DNA of 64,000 nt from Thermotoga sp. KOL6 (GTDB lineage Bacteria; Thermotogota; Thermotogae; Thermotogales; Thermotogaceae), in contig NZ_LNDE01000002.1 of the NCBI RefSeq assembly GCF_002866025.1, forward strand, positions 1 through 64,000. The letters run 5' to 3'. The notes beneath the pieces were generated by a model that was given only the letters and a program-made list of their open reading frames with translations, was not told where the DNA came from and made no database searches. A program made the translations under genes and the position numbers. Below are positions 35,258 to 44,221 of this stretch, piece after piece (within the stretch, counting starts at the first letter, position 1; every line of letters starts with the position of its first letter).

Positions 35258-35913
35258 TCTTGAACGCGATGGGAGTGCTGCTTGGTGCATTCATAGGTTT
35301 TGTTTTCAAAAGAAAGATTCCTCAGAGATTTCACGAGATCTTGTTCACGGTGATTGGCCTTACCACACTGGGAATAGGTATCAGGATGGTGACTCAAGGG
35401 AACGATTTCCTGCTGATATTGCTTTCTCTTGTAGTTGGTGGAGTACTCGGTGAATTTTTGAAAATAGAGGATAGGATAGAAAGTGTTGGCAGAAAGTTCA
35501 GAGATTCACAAGGATTCGCTGAGAGTTTTCTTACATCTTCTCTTTTGTTCCTCGTTGGACCTATGACCATCGTGGGGTCTTTGAATATAGGACTCACTGG
35601 AAACGCAGAATTGATACTCATAAAAACTGCACTCGATACCGTGTCTGCGACCGTACTCACGGCGACTCTCGGAACGGGTGTATTTCTTTCCTCGCTTTCT
35701 GTTTTTTTTGTTCAAGGATTGCTCGTTCTTTTTGCAAAAGAGCTCACTTTTCTCATGGATGAGATGTTTATCGCAGATTTCGTTGGAACCGGCGGGGTAA
35801 TGATTCTAGGTCTTGCTATAAGGATTCTAAAACTCAGAGAAATCAAGGTTGGAAATTTGTTGCCCTCTCTTGTGTTGATACCACTTTTTGACTGGATAAA
35901 AAACCTTTTCTGA
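35239..35913 (+). CDS. DUF554 family membrane protein
   Basis: A 224-aa membrane protein with about seven hydrophobic segments. It has the DUF554/YdfK pattern: AVILNAMGVLLGAFIGFVFK, GLTTLGIGIRM, FLVGPMTIVGSLNIGLTG and GTGGVMILGLAIRIL. It is possibly a transporter, but its function is unknown. GTG 35239 follows AGGAGGTTCGAACA inside the end of the PLP enzyme gene, so the two are coupled. Confidence 0.86.
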   Translation: MFHYAVILNAMGVLLGAFIGFVFKRKIPQRFHEILFTVIGLTTLGIGIRMVTQGNDFLLILLSLVVGGVLGEFLKIEDRIESVGRKFRDSQGFAESFLTSSLLFLVGPMTIVGSLNIGLTGNAELILIKTALDTVSATVLTATLGTGVFLSSLSVFFVQGLLVLFAKELTFLMDEMFIADFVGTGGVMILGLAIRILKLREIKVGNLLPSLVLIPLFDWIKNLF

Positions 35914-35928
35914 ATTTCGTAAGAAAGG

Positions 35929-35937
35929 TGGTATAAT
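35929..35937 (+). promoter_or_regulatory. extended -10 promoter of the NuoE/NuoF-like genes
   Basis: TGGTATAAT is a perfect extended -10 element. The expected transcription start near 35944 lies just before the Rex-type operator at 35951-35968. Confidence 0.7.
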
Positions 35938-35950
35938 TTTCTATGAATAA

Positions 35951-35968
35951 TTGTGAAATTTTTGACAA
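35951..35968 (+). promoter_or_regulatory. Rex-type operator before the NuoE/NuoF-like genes
   Basis: TTGTGAA-ATTT-TTGACAA matches the Rex consensus TTGTGAA-N4-TTCACAA at 13 of 14 half-site positions. It lies between the predicted transcription start and the ribosome binding site, where a repressor would block RNA polymerase. Confidence 0.72.
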
Positions 35969-35981
35969 AGGGGGAGGACGC

Positions 35982-36455
35982 ATGCGGGACGTAATCGTTG
36001 AAATCGTTCGAAAAGCTCGTGAATCGGCGGAAGAGAGGGATATATTGATAAATACTCTACATGAGATACAGAAACGTTTCAAAAATTTTATTCCGCCTGA
36101 AGCAGCTGAAATTCTTTCAGAAGAACTCAATGTTCCTCTTTCTAAGATCTACGAGGTTCTCACCTTTTACACCATGTTTTCAACAAAACCAAAAGGTAGA
36201 TACGTGATAAGAGTTTGTGAAAGTTTACCTTGTCACGTAGAAGGTGGTAGAGAAGTTGTCAAAGCACTTAAAGAGACGTTGAAAATAGACTTTGGCCAGA
36301 CTACCTCCGATGGTATGTTCACACTTGAGATGACAAGTTGTTTGGGGTTGTGTGGTGTAGCTCCTGTCATTATGGTAAATGACGAGTATTACGGAAACAT
36401 GACTCCAGAAAAGGTGAAGGAGCTCGTTGATAAATTGAGAGGTGATGTGAAATGA
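35982..36455 (+). CDS. NuoE-like [2Fe-2S] subunit (HydC-type)
   Basis: A 157-aa thioredoxin-like ferredoxin subunit, equivalent to NuoE of complex I or HydC of multimeric hydrogenases. It has an N-terminal helical region (RKARESAEERDILINTLHEI) and the four ligands in CESLPCHVEGG (CX4C) and SCLGLCG (CX3C). I start at ATG 35982 behind GGGGGAGGACGC. It overlaps the NuoF-like gene by 4 nt. With no other complex I genes nearby, a soluble NADH-linked hydrogenase or related oxidoreductase is the likely setting. Confidence 0.9.
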   Translation: MRDVIVEIVRKARESAEERDILINTLHEIQKRFKNFIPPEAAEILSEELNVPLSKIYEVLTFYTMFSTKPKGRYVIRVCESLPCHVEGGREVVKALKETLKIDFGQTTSDGMFTLEMTSCLGLCGVAPVIMVNDEYYGNMTPEKVKELVDKLRGDVK

Positions 36456-38089
36456 AGCCAATCACTGTGTTGGTGTCAGTAGATTCCAACAGTGTACTTC
36501 TGGGAGCCCGTCATTTTCTCAACTATCTCAGAGATCTTGTGAAGGAGTACAATCTGTCAGATACTGTCGATGTTCTTGAAACAGGAAGCATGGGGACTTA
36601 TCCTGAAGGTGTTATTATCTCCATCCTTCCAGATGGCGTCTTTTACGTTGTGAAAAGTGAGGCTGATGTGAAAAAAGTGTTTGAAGAGCATGTGTTAAAA
36701 GGAAGAAGAGTACTCGAACTCGAGGTTCCAGGGTATAAAATAAAAAGATCTGTGGAAGTGGAAAAGGTAGCCCAGGAAACCCGTATTGTCCTGAAAAATG
36801 TGGGAGAGATAGATCCTACACGTATAGAAGAATACATTGCTAGAGATGGATACTTTGCGTTGGCTAAAGCTCTTCAAATGAAACCAGAGGAAGTGATTGA
36901 AGAAATAAAACGAAGTGGGCTCAGAGGAAGAGGTGGTGCTGGCTTCCCAACAGGTTTGAAATGGGAATTCACTTACAAGGCTTCTGCCGATCAAAAATAC
37001 GTGTTGTGCAACGCCGATGAGGGAGAACCGGGTACTTTCAAAGATAGACTCATCATGGAAGGAGATCCTCACTCTCTAATAGAAGGTATGATCATAGCGG
37101 GTTACGCCGTCGGTGCTACAAAGGGATACATTTATATAAGAGGGGAGTATTACAGTTCTATCGAGATTTTAAGAAAGGCAATAGATCAAGCTTACGAATA
37201 CGGTTTCTTGGGGAATAATATCCTCGGAAGTGGTTTCAATTTCGACCTGAAAATCAGACTTGGAGCAGGTGCTTATGTGGCAGGGGAGGAAACAGCTCTC
37301 ATAGAATCCATAGAAGGTAAACCTGCACGTCCAAGACTCAAACCACCTTATCCACCAACTTTTGGTCTGTTTGGGAAACCCACCGTTGTGAACAACGTTG
37401 AAACTTTTGTAAATGTTCCAAGAATTCTATTGAACGGGGCCGATTGGTTCAGACAGTTTGGAACCGAGTCTTCTCCAGGAACGAAAGTGTTTTCTCTCGT
37501 CGGAAACGTTGTAAGAAAGGGAATTGTGGAAGTTCCCATGGGTGTTACCGTAAGAGATTTGGTTTTTAAATTTGGTGGAGGAGTAGAAGGCGGAAAGAAA
37601 TTGAAAATAGTACAAACAGGAGGCAGTGCTGGGACGTTTATAGGCTCTGACAAACTTGATGTACCCTTAGATTTCGATTCGTATATGAAGAACGGCGTTT
37701 CTCTCGGTTCCGGAGTGATACTGGTTGCAGATGAGACTCATTGTGCGGTAGATCTTGCTCTGACAGTTATGAGGTTTTTCGAACACGAATCGTGTGGAAA
37801 ATGTACTCCTTGTCGGGAGGGTACTCGAATGGCTGTTCAAATATTGGAAAGAATAAGCAGAGGAGAGGGCAGAAAAGGTGATTTGGATCTTCTGAGAGAA
37901 ATAGCGCGGAATGCAGGAGAGACTTCGTTCTGCGGGTTGGGTCAGAGTATACCTGTTCCGCTGCTTTCTATAGTCAACAACTTCGAAGATGAATTCAAAG
38001 CACATATCGGTGCTGATAAATGTCCGGTGGGAGTATGTGAGTTCAAGAAGAAAACTGTGAAAAGAAAACTTGGTGTTAAAAAATGGTAA
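36452..38089 (+). CDS. NuoF-like NADH/FMN subunit (HydB-type) with reduced cofactor set
   Basis: Flavoprotein that takes electrons from or gives them to NAD(P)(H). The 545-aa protein has a thioredoxin-like N-terminal domain that holds no cysteines, then the NADH/FMN core with GRGGAGFPTGLKWEF (about 150-165), CNADEGEPGTFKDR and GAGAYVAGEETAL. An SLBB region follows, then the [4Fe-4S] site ESCGKCTPCREG with the distal Cys in SFCGLGQ. It stops soon after CPVGVC, where HydB-type proteins normally continue into a two-cluster ferredoxin domain. It thus has a leaner electron path than classical HydB. Confidence 0.9.
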   Translation: MKPITVLVSVDSNSVLLGARHFLNYLRDLVKEYNLSDTVDVLETGSMGTYPEGVIISILPDGVFYVVKSEADVKKVFEEHVLKGRRVLELEVPGYKIKRSVEVEKVAQETRIVLKNVGEIDPTRIEEYIARDGYFALAKALQMKPEEVIEEIKRSGLRGRGGAGFPTGLKWEFTYKASADQKYVLCNADEGEPGTFKDRLIMEGDPHSLIEGMIIAGYAVGATKGYIYIRGEYYSSIEILRKAIDQAYEYGFLGNNILGSGFNFDLKIRLGAGAYVAGEETALIESIEGKPARPRLKPPYPPTFGLFGKPTVVNNVETFVNVPRILLNGADWFRQFGTESSPGTKVFSLVGNVVRKGIVEVPMGVTVRDLVFKFGGGVEGGKKLKIVQTGGSAGTFIGSDKLDVPLDFDSYMKNGVSLGSGVILVADETHCAVDLALTVMRFFEHESCGKCTPCREGTRMAVQILERISRGEGRKGDLDLLREIARNAGETSFCGLGQSIPVPLLSIVNNFEDEFKAHIGADKCPVGVCEFKKKTVKRKLGVKKW

Positions 38090-38120
38090 GAGAGGGCGCC
38101 AAAAAGGCGCCCATCTCTTT
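38090..38120 (+). terminator. terminator-like hairpin after the NuoF-like gene
   Basis: A perfect GGGCGCC/GGCGCCC stem with an AAAAA loop (38094-38112), extended by GAGA/TCTC across a bulge, follows the stop codon. The T-tract is short, so termination may be partial. Confidence 0.6.
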
Positions 38121-38128
38121 GATAAAAT
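38120..38128 (+). promoter_or_regulatory. candidate extended -10 promoter of the AEC transporter gene
   Basis: TGATAAAAT directly after the hairpin is an extended -10-like element, 19 bases before the GTG start. It has the same sequence as the candidate before the gcv operon. Confidence 0.4.
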
Positions 38129-38147
38129 AGTACCAGGGGTGCAATTA

Positions 38148-39008
38148 GTGGAATTTACCATCGTAATAATGATAGGATATTTGACGAAAGGATTCTTTGA
38201 AGCAGACACCGGCAGGATTTTATCAAAGCTCGTTGTGAATTTCACTTTACCTGCGGCCATTTTTTACAGTTTAACCACCTCACATTTTCATTTCTCTAAA
38301 TTTGCCTTTACTGTAGCTGGCTTACTGAGTAACGCTGTACTGATATCCTTTGGCTTTTTGCTCTTTTCCAAATTGAAAGATCCTAGGATAAGAATCCCCA
38401 TCCTTCTTTCATTTGTGGGTTTCAACACGGGTCTTTTTATGTACCCTCTCGCAGAAAGTTTATGGGGGCCTGAATCTGTTGTCAATTACGCTCTTTTTGA
38501 TCTAGGGAATTCTTTTTTCATATTTGGAGTGGGGAAAGCAATAGCAGAAAGAACGGGTTTCAAGGGAATTTTAAAAGTTTTCAAATTTCCTCCTTTTGTG
38601 GTCTTGTTATTAAGCTTGTTGCTTAACCTTCTGAACGTTACTCTACCAATGATGATGCTCAACTTTGCTGAAATGGTAAAAAACGCCAATGCCTTTTTGG
38701 TTTTTTTCTTGGTTGGTTACTATTTGAACTTTAAATCTGTTTTCGAGAAATTTTCTTTGATTGCGATTGCGGAAGCTACAAAATATGTTCTAGCCTTTTT
38801 TATATCTATTACTGTTGTGAAACTGTTTTCCCTTTCTTCTTTTGAAGAAATGAATCTCTTCTTAGCACCGCTTCTTCCTTCTGCCATCATGACACTCGTC
38901 TACTCTATCGAAAAGGGTTACGACGCTGAATTGGCGAGTGGGCTCATCACTTTTTCAACGGTTGTCTCAACTGCTATCATTTTGACAACAGATCATCTTT
39001 GGAGGTGA
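38148..39008 (+). CDS. AEC family transporter (auxin efflux carrier-like permease)
   Basis: A 286-aa membrane protein with about eight to ten hydrophobic segments and the AEC pattern: IMIGYLTKGFFE, LSKLVVNFTLPAAIFYSL, then NTGLFMYPLAESL and the C-terminal LFLAPLLPSAIMTLVY. Bacterial relatives export or import small organic anions such as malate; the substrate here is unknown. I start at GTG 38148 behind AGGGGTGCAATTA. An earlier in-frame ATG at 38070 is inside the NuoF-like gene and before the hairpin. Confidence 0.82.
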   Translation: MEFTIVIMIGYLTKGFFEADTGRILSKLVVNFTLPAAIFYSLTTSHFHFSKFAFTVAGLLSNAVLISFGFLLFSKLKDPRIRIPILLSFVGFNTGLFMYPLAESLWGPESVVNYALFDLGNSFFIFGVGKAIAERTGFKGILKVFKFPPFVVLLLSLLLNLLNVTLPMMMLNFAEMVKNANAFLVFFLVGYYLNFKSVFEKFSLIAIAEATKYVLAFFISITVVKLFSLSSFEEMNLFLAPLLPSAIMTLVYSIEKGYDAELASGLITFSTVVSTAIILTTDHLWR

Positions 39009-39014
39009 CGTGTC

Positions 39015-39491
39015 ATGTGGTTGATTCTCAGCGATACTCATGATAACATGCAGGTTTTAAAAAGAGTTGGAGAGTTAGTGGTTGAGAAGAAGATTGAGAA
39101 AATTTTCCATTGTGGTGATTTTGTCGCACCGTTCGTGTTGGGTAATCTGTTGAAAGATGGAGTGGATTTTTATGGTGTTTTTGGAAACAACGACGGGGAA
39201 ATTCTGTTGTTGAACAAAAGATCCAACGATCGCATAAAAAAACCACCATTTTCTTTGGAAGTTTCGGGGCTGAAGATCGTGATGATGCATGAACCCGTTC
39301 TAGTTGACACGATTGCTCGCTCTCAAGAGTTCGATCTTGTGATGTATGGTCATACACACGAAGTAGATGTAAAAAAAGTGGGAAAGACTCTGATAATCAA
39401 CCCCGGCGAGGCATGTGGTTATCTTTCCGGCAGGAGCACAGTCTACCTCTTTGATCCTGAAACTCGCGAAGGCGAACTCTTGGAGATCTGA
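39015..39491 (+). CDS. YfcE/MJ0936-type metallophosphoesterase
   Basis: A 158-aa calcineurin-like phosphodiesterase. The metal ligands are seen in order: SDTHDN (Asp7, His9), HCGDFVAP, GNNDGE, MMHEP and YGHTHEVDV. The family hydrolyses phosphodiester bonds of small substrates. ATG 39015 follows GGAGGTGACGTGTC and lies 6 bases after the AEC gene. Its last 49 bases overlap murC on the opposite strand, an unusually long tail-to-tail overlap. Confidence 0.9.
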   Translation: MWLILSDTHDNMQVLKRVGELVVEKKIEKIFHCGDFVAPFVLGNLLKDGVDFYGVFGNNDGEILLLNKRSNDRIKKPPFSLEVSGLKIVMMHEPVLVDTIARSQEFDLVMYGHTHEVDVKKVGKTLIINPGEACGYLSGRSTVYLFDPETREGELLEI

Positions 39492-40816
39492 TACGATTCT
39501 ATGAATTTCTTCGAAAAGTACACGATATCCCCAGCACCAACAAAAAGAAAGACAGTATTGTCTTTTATGGGGATAGTTTTTTCTAAATTCGAGAGATCCT
39601 CAATAAATGTTGTTTCTTTCCCCAAAGATTTCAATGACTCCCATACGATTTTACCAGAAATGCCGTTCTTTCTCTCTTCGAAGGCATCGTACACTTCTGT
39701 TACGATGATCTCGTCTGCCAACTGAAGGGCTTTTGCAAAATTGCCGTCTTCTCTTTCGAGACGGGAGTAACGGTGAGGTTGGAAAACAACCACAATTCTT
39801 TCATTTTCAAAAATTTCTTTTGCCGTTCTCAGCAGGTTCTTTATCTCCTCTGGGGTGTGGGCATAATCGTCTATAACGTACACATTTTTCTCAGGATCAT
39901 GGAAAGATATTGAGAACCTTCTGTACACTCCTGGGAATTTTTCCAACGCTTCTTGTACTTTGCTCAGATCGTATCCAAGAGTATCAAAAAGTGCCACAAC
40001 CGCCAAAGCATTCAAAATGTTGTGGAAACCTGGCACCTTGAGTTTCAACTCGAGGAACCTTTTCCCTTTCTTTTCAACGATTGCTCGTTGTTCGGAACGA
40101 GAAGCGCTTCTCATCTCCAAAGTGTACATTCCTTTTCTAACACCGAATGTTACATTCCCCAAATGAGAAGTGAGTTCGTCTTCTGCAAAGGTGATTACCA
40201 ATTCTGATTGACTACTTATTTTCTCGAATGCCTTTTTGTATCTCAAAATGGAATGCCCATAGTTCTCAAGGTGATCTCCTCTTGCATTGGTTATGATTAA
40301 ATAGCTCGGAGAAAACTTTGAAAAAGTTTCCTCACTCTCATCGAGTTCGTACACCACAGGACCGTTACCCCGTTGGTAATTTCCGTGTTCCAAGGTGTTC
40401 ATTAAGCCTCCAAGAAAAACGGTGGGAGACTCATTCAGATAGTCCAAAACATACGCGATCATAGCGGTTGTCGTAGTTTTTCCATCGGTCCCTGTGACTG
40501 CGAATTCTTTTTTATTTTCGCGTTCAAGAATCAATTTAAAATAAGAAAGTCTGTTTTCAACAGGTACTTTTTCTTTCTTGGCACGAACTATCTCTGGATT
40601 GTCTTCTCGGACAGCGGGGGTTTTTATCACAACGTCTGGGTCGAACCAGTTCTCATCGGAATGTGGTATAAAGATAGGAATTCCTAACTTTTTTAGATAA
40701 GTAGTTCTTTCTGTTTCTTCTATGTTAGAACCATAAATTTTTTCTCCTCTTAAGAACTCATGCAAAGCAAGCGCACTCATACCAATTCCACCAATACCAA
40801 CAAAATGAAGCTTCAC
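39443..40816 (-). CDS. murC: UDP-N-acetylmuramate--L-alanine ligase
   Basis: Adds the first amino acid of the peptidoglycan stem. The 457-aa protein has the N-terminal HFVGIGGIGMSALA nucleotide loop, the ATP loop VTGTDGKTTTTAM, NARGDHLENYG and the C-terminal DDYAHTPEEI. The C-terminal tail SKSSPSRVSGSKR resembles the one I recall in T. maritima MurC, which supports the overlap with the phosphodiesterase gene. It is the last gene of the mur run and overlaps murG by 4 nt. Confidence 0.96.
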   Translation of the reverse strand: MKLHFVGIGGIGMSALALHEFLRGEKIYGSNIEETERTTYLKKLGIPIFIPHSDENWFDPDVVIKTPAVREDNPEIVRAKKEKVPVENRLSYFKLILERENKKEFAVTGTDGKTTTTAMIAYVLDYLNESPTVFLGGLMNTLEHGNYQRGNGPVVYELDESEETFSKFSPSYLIITNARGDHLENYGHSILRYKKAFEKISSQSELVITFAEDELTSHLGNVTFGVRKGMYTLEMRSASRSEQRAIVEKKGKRFLELKLKVPGFHNILNALAVVALFDTLGYDLSKVQEALEKFPGVYRRFSISFHDPEKNVYVIDDYAHTPEEIKNLLRTAKEIFENERIVVVFQPHRYSRLEREDGNFAKALQLADEIIVTEVYDAFEERKNGISGKIVWESLKSLGKETTFIEDLSNLEKTIPIKDNTVFLFVGAGDIVYFSKKFIESYQISKSSPSRVSGSKR

Positions 40817-41838
40817 CGTATCTCCCCCAATATTTCTTTCGATATGATTAAAGCAGGATTTTCTTTCATCTTCTTTATTTTACCTTTTTTTATGACTTTA
40901 TCAATAGCCTCAACTATTTTCTGAGCATTCACTTCCTTCTCTCTTATAACAACAGCGTATCCCAATCTTTCTGCTTCGAGGGCATTTTCGAGCTGGTGAG
41001 ATTCTGCTGAATCTTCCCAAGGTATGAGAATACCTGGAACGCCGTAGTACAGCATTTCTCCTATGGTGCTTGCTCCCGCTCTAGATATGGACATAGCAGC
41101 TCTTTTCCAAAACGCCGACATGTTTTCTATGTAGCTGTACGCAGCAACATTCGAAAATTTAGAAAGTTTTTTAGACCATTCTTCAGATCCTGTTGAGTGT
41201 ACGAAAAACATGTGGGGAAGCTTGCGATAAACTTCTTCCATTAGTTGGTTTATTTTATCACTTCCCAGGCTCCCTCCGAGGACGAGAATGAAATCTTTCA
41301 AAGGAACTGCTTCGTTGTTGTCTGGTTCTCGTACAGGACAGCCCGTGACTAGGGTTTTATTCTTCCATTCTCCTAATAGACTTCGAGTTTTTTCGAAGGA
41401 AACAAAGATCTTCCTTGCGTATTTGGCGACTGTCTTTACTGCAAGACCAGGAACAACGTTCTGCTCGTGTACGTATATTGAGGTTTTCATGCTCTTTGCA
41501 GCGAGGCCCACAACACCAGAGATGTATCCTCCCGTAAGTATCACTACATCAGGTTTGAACTCCTTCAATTTTTTTCTGACTTTCAGTATCGCATCCATCA
41601 ACTTTGCAGTTCTCCAGATGTTCTTTGGATGATAAAGAGGTCTTAAAAGACCCCGAATGTTGAGTGATATCGTTTCGTATTCTGGATGTTCTTTTTTTAC
41701 AACTCTTTCATCTATTTTTCCTTTTACCGCGAAGAACAAGATTTTTGTTTCCACCATTCTTGAGAGCGTTTCGAGAATGGCGAGTAGAGGATAGAGGTGT
41801 CCACCGGTCCCCCCACCTGCGGCAGCGATTCGAATCAT
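40813..41838 (-). CDS. murG: lipid II synthase MurG (GlcNAc transferase)
   Basis: Adds N-acetylglucosamine to lipid I at the inner membrane face. The 341-aa GT-B protein has the N-terminal AAGGGTGGHLYPLLA, VHEQNVVPG, the VLGGSLGSDKIN phosphate loop and the sugar-donor motif SRAGASTIGEMLYYGVPGILIPW. It overlaps ftsW and murC by 4 nt on either side. Confidence 0.96.
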   Translation of the reverse strand: MIRIAAAGGGTGGHLYPLLAILETLSRMVETKILFFAVKGKIDERVVKKEHPEYETISLNIRGLLRPLYHPKNIWRTAKLMDAILKVRKKLKEFKPDVVILTGGYISGVVGLAAKSMKTSIYVHEQNVVPGLAVKTVAKYARKIFVSFEKTRSLLGEWKNKTLVTGCPVREPDNNEAVPLKDFILVLGGSLGSDKINQLMEEVYRKLPHMFFVHSTGSEEWSKKLSKFSNVAAYSYIENMSAFWKRAAMSISRAGASTIGEMLYYGVPGILIPWEDSAESHQLENALEAERLGYAVVIREKEVNAQKIVEAIDKVIKKGKIKKMKENPALIISKEILGEIR

Positions 41839-42926
41839 TCCCTTCCACTCTCCAGTATCATATTTCCAACTATTCCAAACCCTATCATGGTAGAAAGAAG
41901 GGAACTTCCTCCATAACTTACTAACGGCAGTGTAACTCCAGTTACTGGGAGTATCCCTGAGATTACTCCGACGTTTACCATCACTTGCAACATGATAAAA
42001 ATCGCGAAACCTGCTATGAAGGTTTTGACGGCCGGAATGGGTTGCATTTTTGAGACGACCTTTACAAGGCTGTGTACCAAACCATAAAATGAAAAGAGGA
42101 CCACTCCCAAACCGATAAAACCGAGCTCTTCTCCAACAATTGCTAGAACAAAATCACTGGTCACGACCGGTACGAAAAGCTTCTCTTCACCCAACATCAA
42201 CCCTTTCCCTGCGATACCACCGCTTCTTACTGCGTCTACTGCCTTCATTACCTGCTCCGAAACGTTTCCTTTCAGGTAAGAGACAAGTCTCTCGATCTGA
42301 TAGCCCTTCAGTATTTTGTCTAAAGAACCCGATTCGTACGCATAAGTGAAGAAAATCAAGATAATCATGAACAGACTTAGAACATATACTCCCCTTGTTT
42401 CGGCAACGTACAATGTGAGGATTACGAGAAGAAAGATTAAAACGAAGGTACTGAAATCTGGTTCCAAGAGAATAAGAATAAGAAATGGTGAAATGAGAAG
42501 TATCGGTTTCAAGAATCCTCTGAAAAATCGTTTCATAAAAAGTTGGTTTTTTTCAACGTACCATGACAAGAACAGTATCACATATATTTTGACGACCTCG
42601 GAAGGTTGGAAAGAGAAAACTCCAAGATCTATCCATCTGTGAGCACCTGTTTCCGTTTCCGGAAAGAAGAAGACAGCGATCAAAAGCGCTATGGATAGAA
42701 TGTATCCTCCCGCTATTATATGTTTCGAAAAAAGAAGCCTATAATCTGTGTAAAGGAACACGATGAAGAAAACGATAGCAAACATCAACTTTATGAGGTG
42801 ATTGAGGACAACTGAAGAGTTGTTAGAAGGTTTTATGTAATCCTGTACCACCTCGAAACTACTGAGAGCCATAAAACCAACGCACAGCAGGATGATAACG
42901 AAAAAAGCGAGAGATTTTTCGTTCAA
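41835..42926 (-). CDS. ftsW: SEDS glycosyltransferase FtsW
   Basis: Polytopic peptidoglycan polymerase of division. The 363-aa protein has about ten hydrophobic segments, the [19 protein letters not shown] loop, [12 protein letters not shown]-type motif ([15 protein letters not shown] region), and the C-terminal [18 protein letters not shown] start at TTG 42926 behind GGGAGGATGG; it overlaps the murD stop by 4 nt (TTGA). FtsW is preferred over RodA because of its place between murD and murG. Confidence 0.93.
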   Translation of the reverse strand: MNEKSLAFFVIILLCVGFMALSSFEVVQDYIKPSNNSSVVLNHLIKLMFAIVFFIVFLYTDYRLLFSKHIIAGGYILSIALLIAVFFFPETETGAHRWIDLGVFSFQPSEVVKIYVILFLSWYVEKNQLFMKRFFRGFLKPILLISPFLILILLEPDFSTFVLIFLLVILTLYVAETRGVYVLSLFMIILIFFTYAYESGSLDKILKGYQIERLVSYLKGNVSEQVMKAVDAVRSGGIAGKGLMLGEEKLFVPVVTSDFVLAIVGEELGFIGLGVVLFSFYGLVHSLVKVVSKMQPIPAVKTFIAGFAIFIMLQVMVNVGVISGILPVTGVTLPLVSYGGSSLLSTMIGFGIVGNMILESGRE

Positions 42927-44221
42927 AATCCATCCTCCCTTTCTTTCCACTTTTTGAAAATCTCTCTGAAATGTTCTCCTCTTTTTGCGTAATTCTCGTA
43001 CATATCGAAACTTGCACCACCTGGACTGAAGAGAATCACATCACCTTCCTTGGAAACATTCAATGCCATTTCGAAGGCTTCTTCTAAATCTTTCACCACG
43101 CTATGTGGAACATTTTCCAAAAATGGTTCGAGATCTTTCGAAATATCTCCAAACGTTATCAAGTATTTCAATTTGTTCTTTACTTTTTCCATGAAAAGAG
43201 AATAGTTCTCCTTCTTCCCAATACCGCACATTATCAAGACAACCTCGTTGAAATTGGAAAGAGCTCCCAAAACAGCATGAGTGGACGTTGCCTTCGAATC
43301 GTTGTAGAAATGCCTTCCCTTCAACTTTCCGAGATATTCCATCCTGTGGGGTAGAGGTCGAAAATCCTTGAGAGATTCCAAAAACGAATCTATTTCATCG
43401 AACATTTCCTTGTACAAAACAGCAGTTGCGAGAATGTTTTCTCTCATTTGATGTGGATAGTTTTCAGGGACAGAATGGATCTCTCCTTGAATGACGATCT
43501 CTTTTTCGGTTATGAAATTCTCTTGTGTCCAGAATGGAATTTTCTTTGATTTCACACGTGAAAGATCTTCAAGAGATTCGATTTGTTTGTTGTAAACGAA
43601 TAGATCCTCACTTTCTTGAAAAAACGCTGGTTTCAGTTTTGAGGAAAGATACTCCTTGAAGGATGAATGCCAGTCTAAATGATCCTCAGACACGTTCAAA
43701 AGAAGAAATTTGGAAACTCGTGGATTTTCGGACCAAAAGAGTTGAAAACTACTCATCTCCAAAACATAGTAATCGTAGTCCTCTTCTAAAGCTTCCACAG
43801 CTGGTATTCCAAAGTTGCCTCCGAGAAATACTTTCAAACCACGCTTCGAAAGGGCATGGTGTGTTAAGGCAACTGAGGTGCTTTTTCCGTTCGTTCCCGT
43901 AATTCCTATCACTTTTTTTTGATCTACACTGCTTAGAAAAAACTGTAACTCTGTTGATATCTTTACTCCCCTAGAGTGTAAATCTCTCACAATGTCAACT
44001 ACTGGCTTTACGCCAGGGCTGATATAGACAATATCGCACTCGAGCAGTTTTTCGGTATGCCCTCCATCTTCGAACTCGACGCCGCGCCTCCTGAGATACT
44101 CTTTCGTTTCGTTATCGAGCTCTTTTGCCTCGCTTACAAAAAAACTATTGTTTCTTTTCTTCAACATATACTCTAACAAGGCTCTGTTACTCTTTCCGAA
44201 TCCCAGGAATCCAATCTTCAT
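42923..44221 (-). CDS. murD: UDP-N-acetylmuramoyl-L-alanine--D-glutamate ligase
   Basis: Adds D-glutamate to the stem peptide. The 432-aa protein has the N-terminal [19 protein letters not shown], the ATP loop [26 protein letters not shown], and the C-terminal [20 protein letters not shown] start at ATG 44221 behind GGGGTGATAAG, overlapping the mraY stop by 4 nt; the longer frame upstream is inside mraY. Confidence 0.95.
   Translation of the reverse strand: MKIGFLGFGKSNRALLEYMLKKRNNSFFVSEAKELDNETKEYLRRRGVEFEDGGHTEKLLECDIVYISPGVKPVVDIVRDLHSRGVKISTELQFFLSSVDQKKVIGITGTNGKSTSVALTHHALSKRGLKVFLGGNFGIPAVEALEEDYDYYVLEMSSFQLFWSENPRVSKFLLLNVSEDHLDWHSSFKEYLSSKLKPAFFQESEDLFVYNKQIESLEDLSRVKSKKIPFWTQENFITEKEIVIQGEIHSVPENYPHQMRENILATAVLYKEMFDEIDSFLESLKDFRPLPHRMEYLGKLKGRHFYNDSKATSTHAVLGALSNFNEVVLIMCGIGKKENYSLFMEKVKNKLKYLITFGDISKDLEPFLENVPHSVVKDLEEAFEMALNVSKEGDVILFSPGGASFDMYENYAKRGEHFREIFKKWKEREDGF

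Noticed and set aside
38070-38147. N-terminal extension of the AEC transporter from ATG 38070
   Set aside because: It would start inside the NuoF-like gene, run through the terminator hairpin and give a charged, non-conserved leader. GTG 38148 has its own ribosome binding site.
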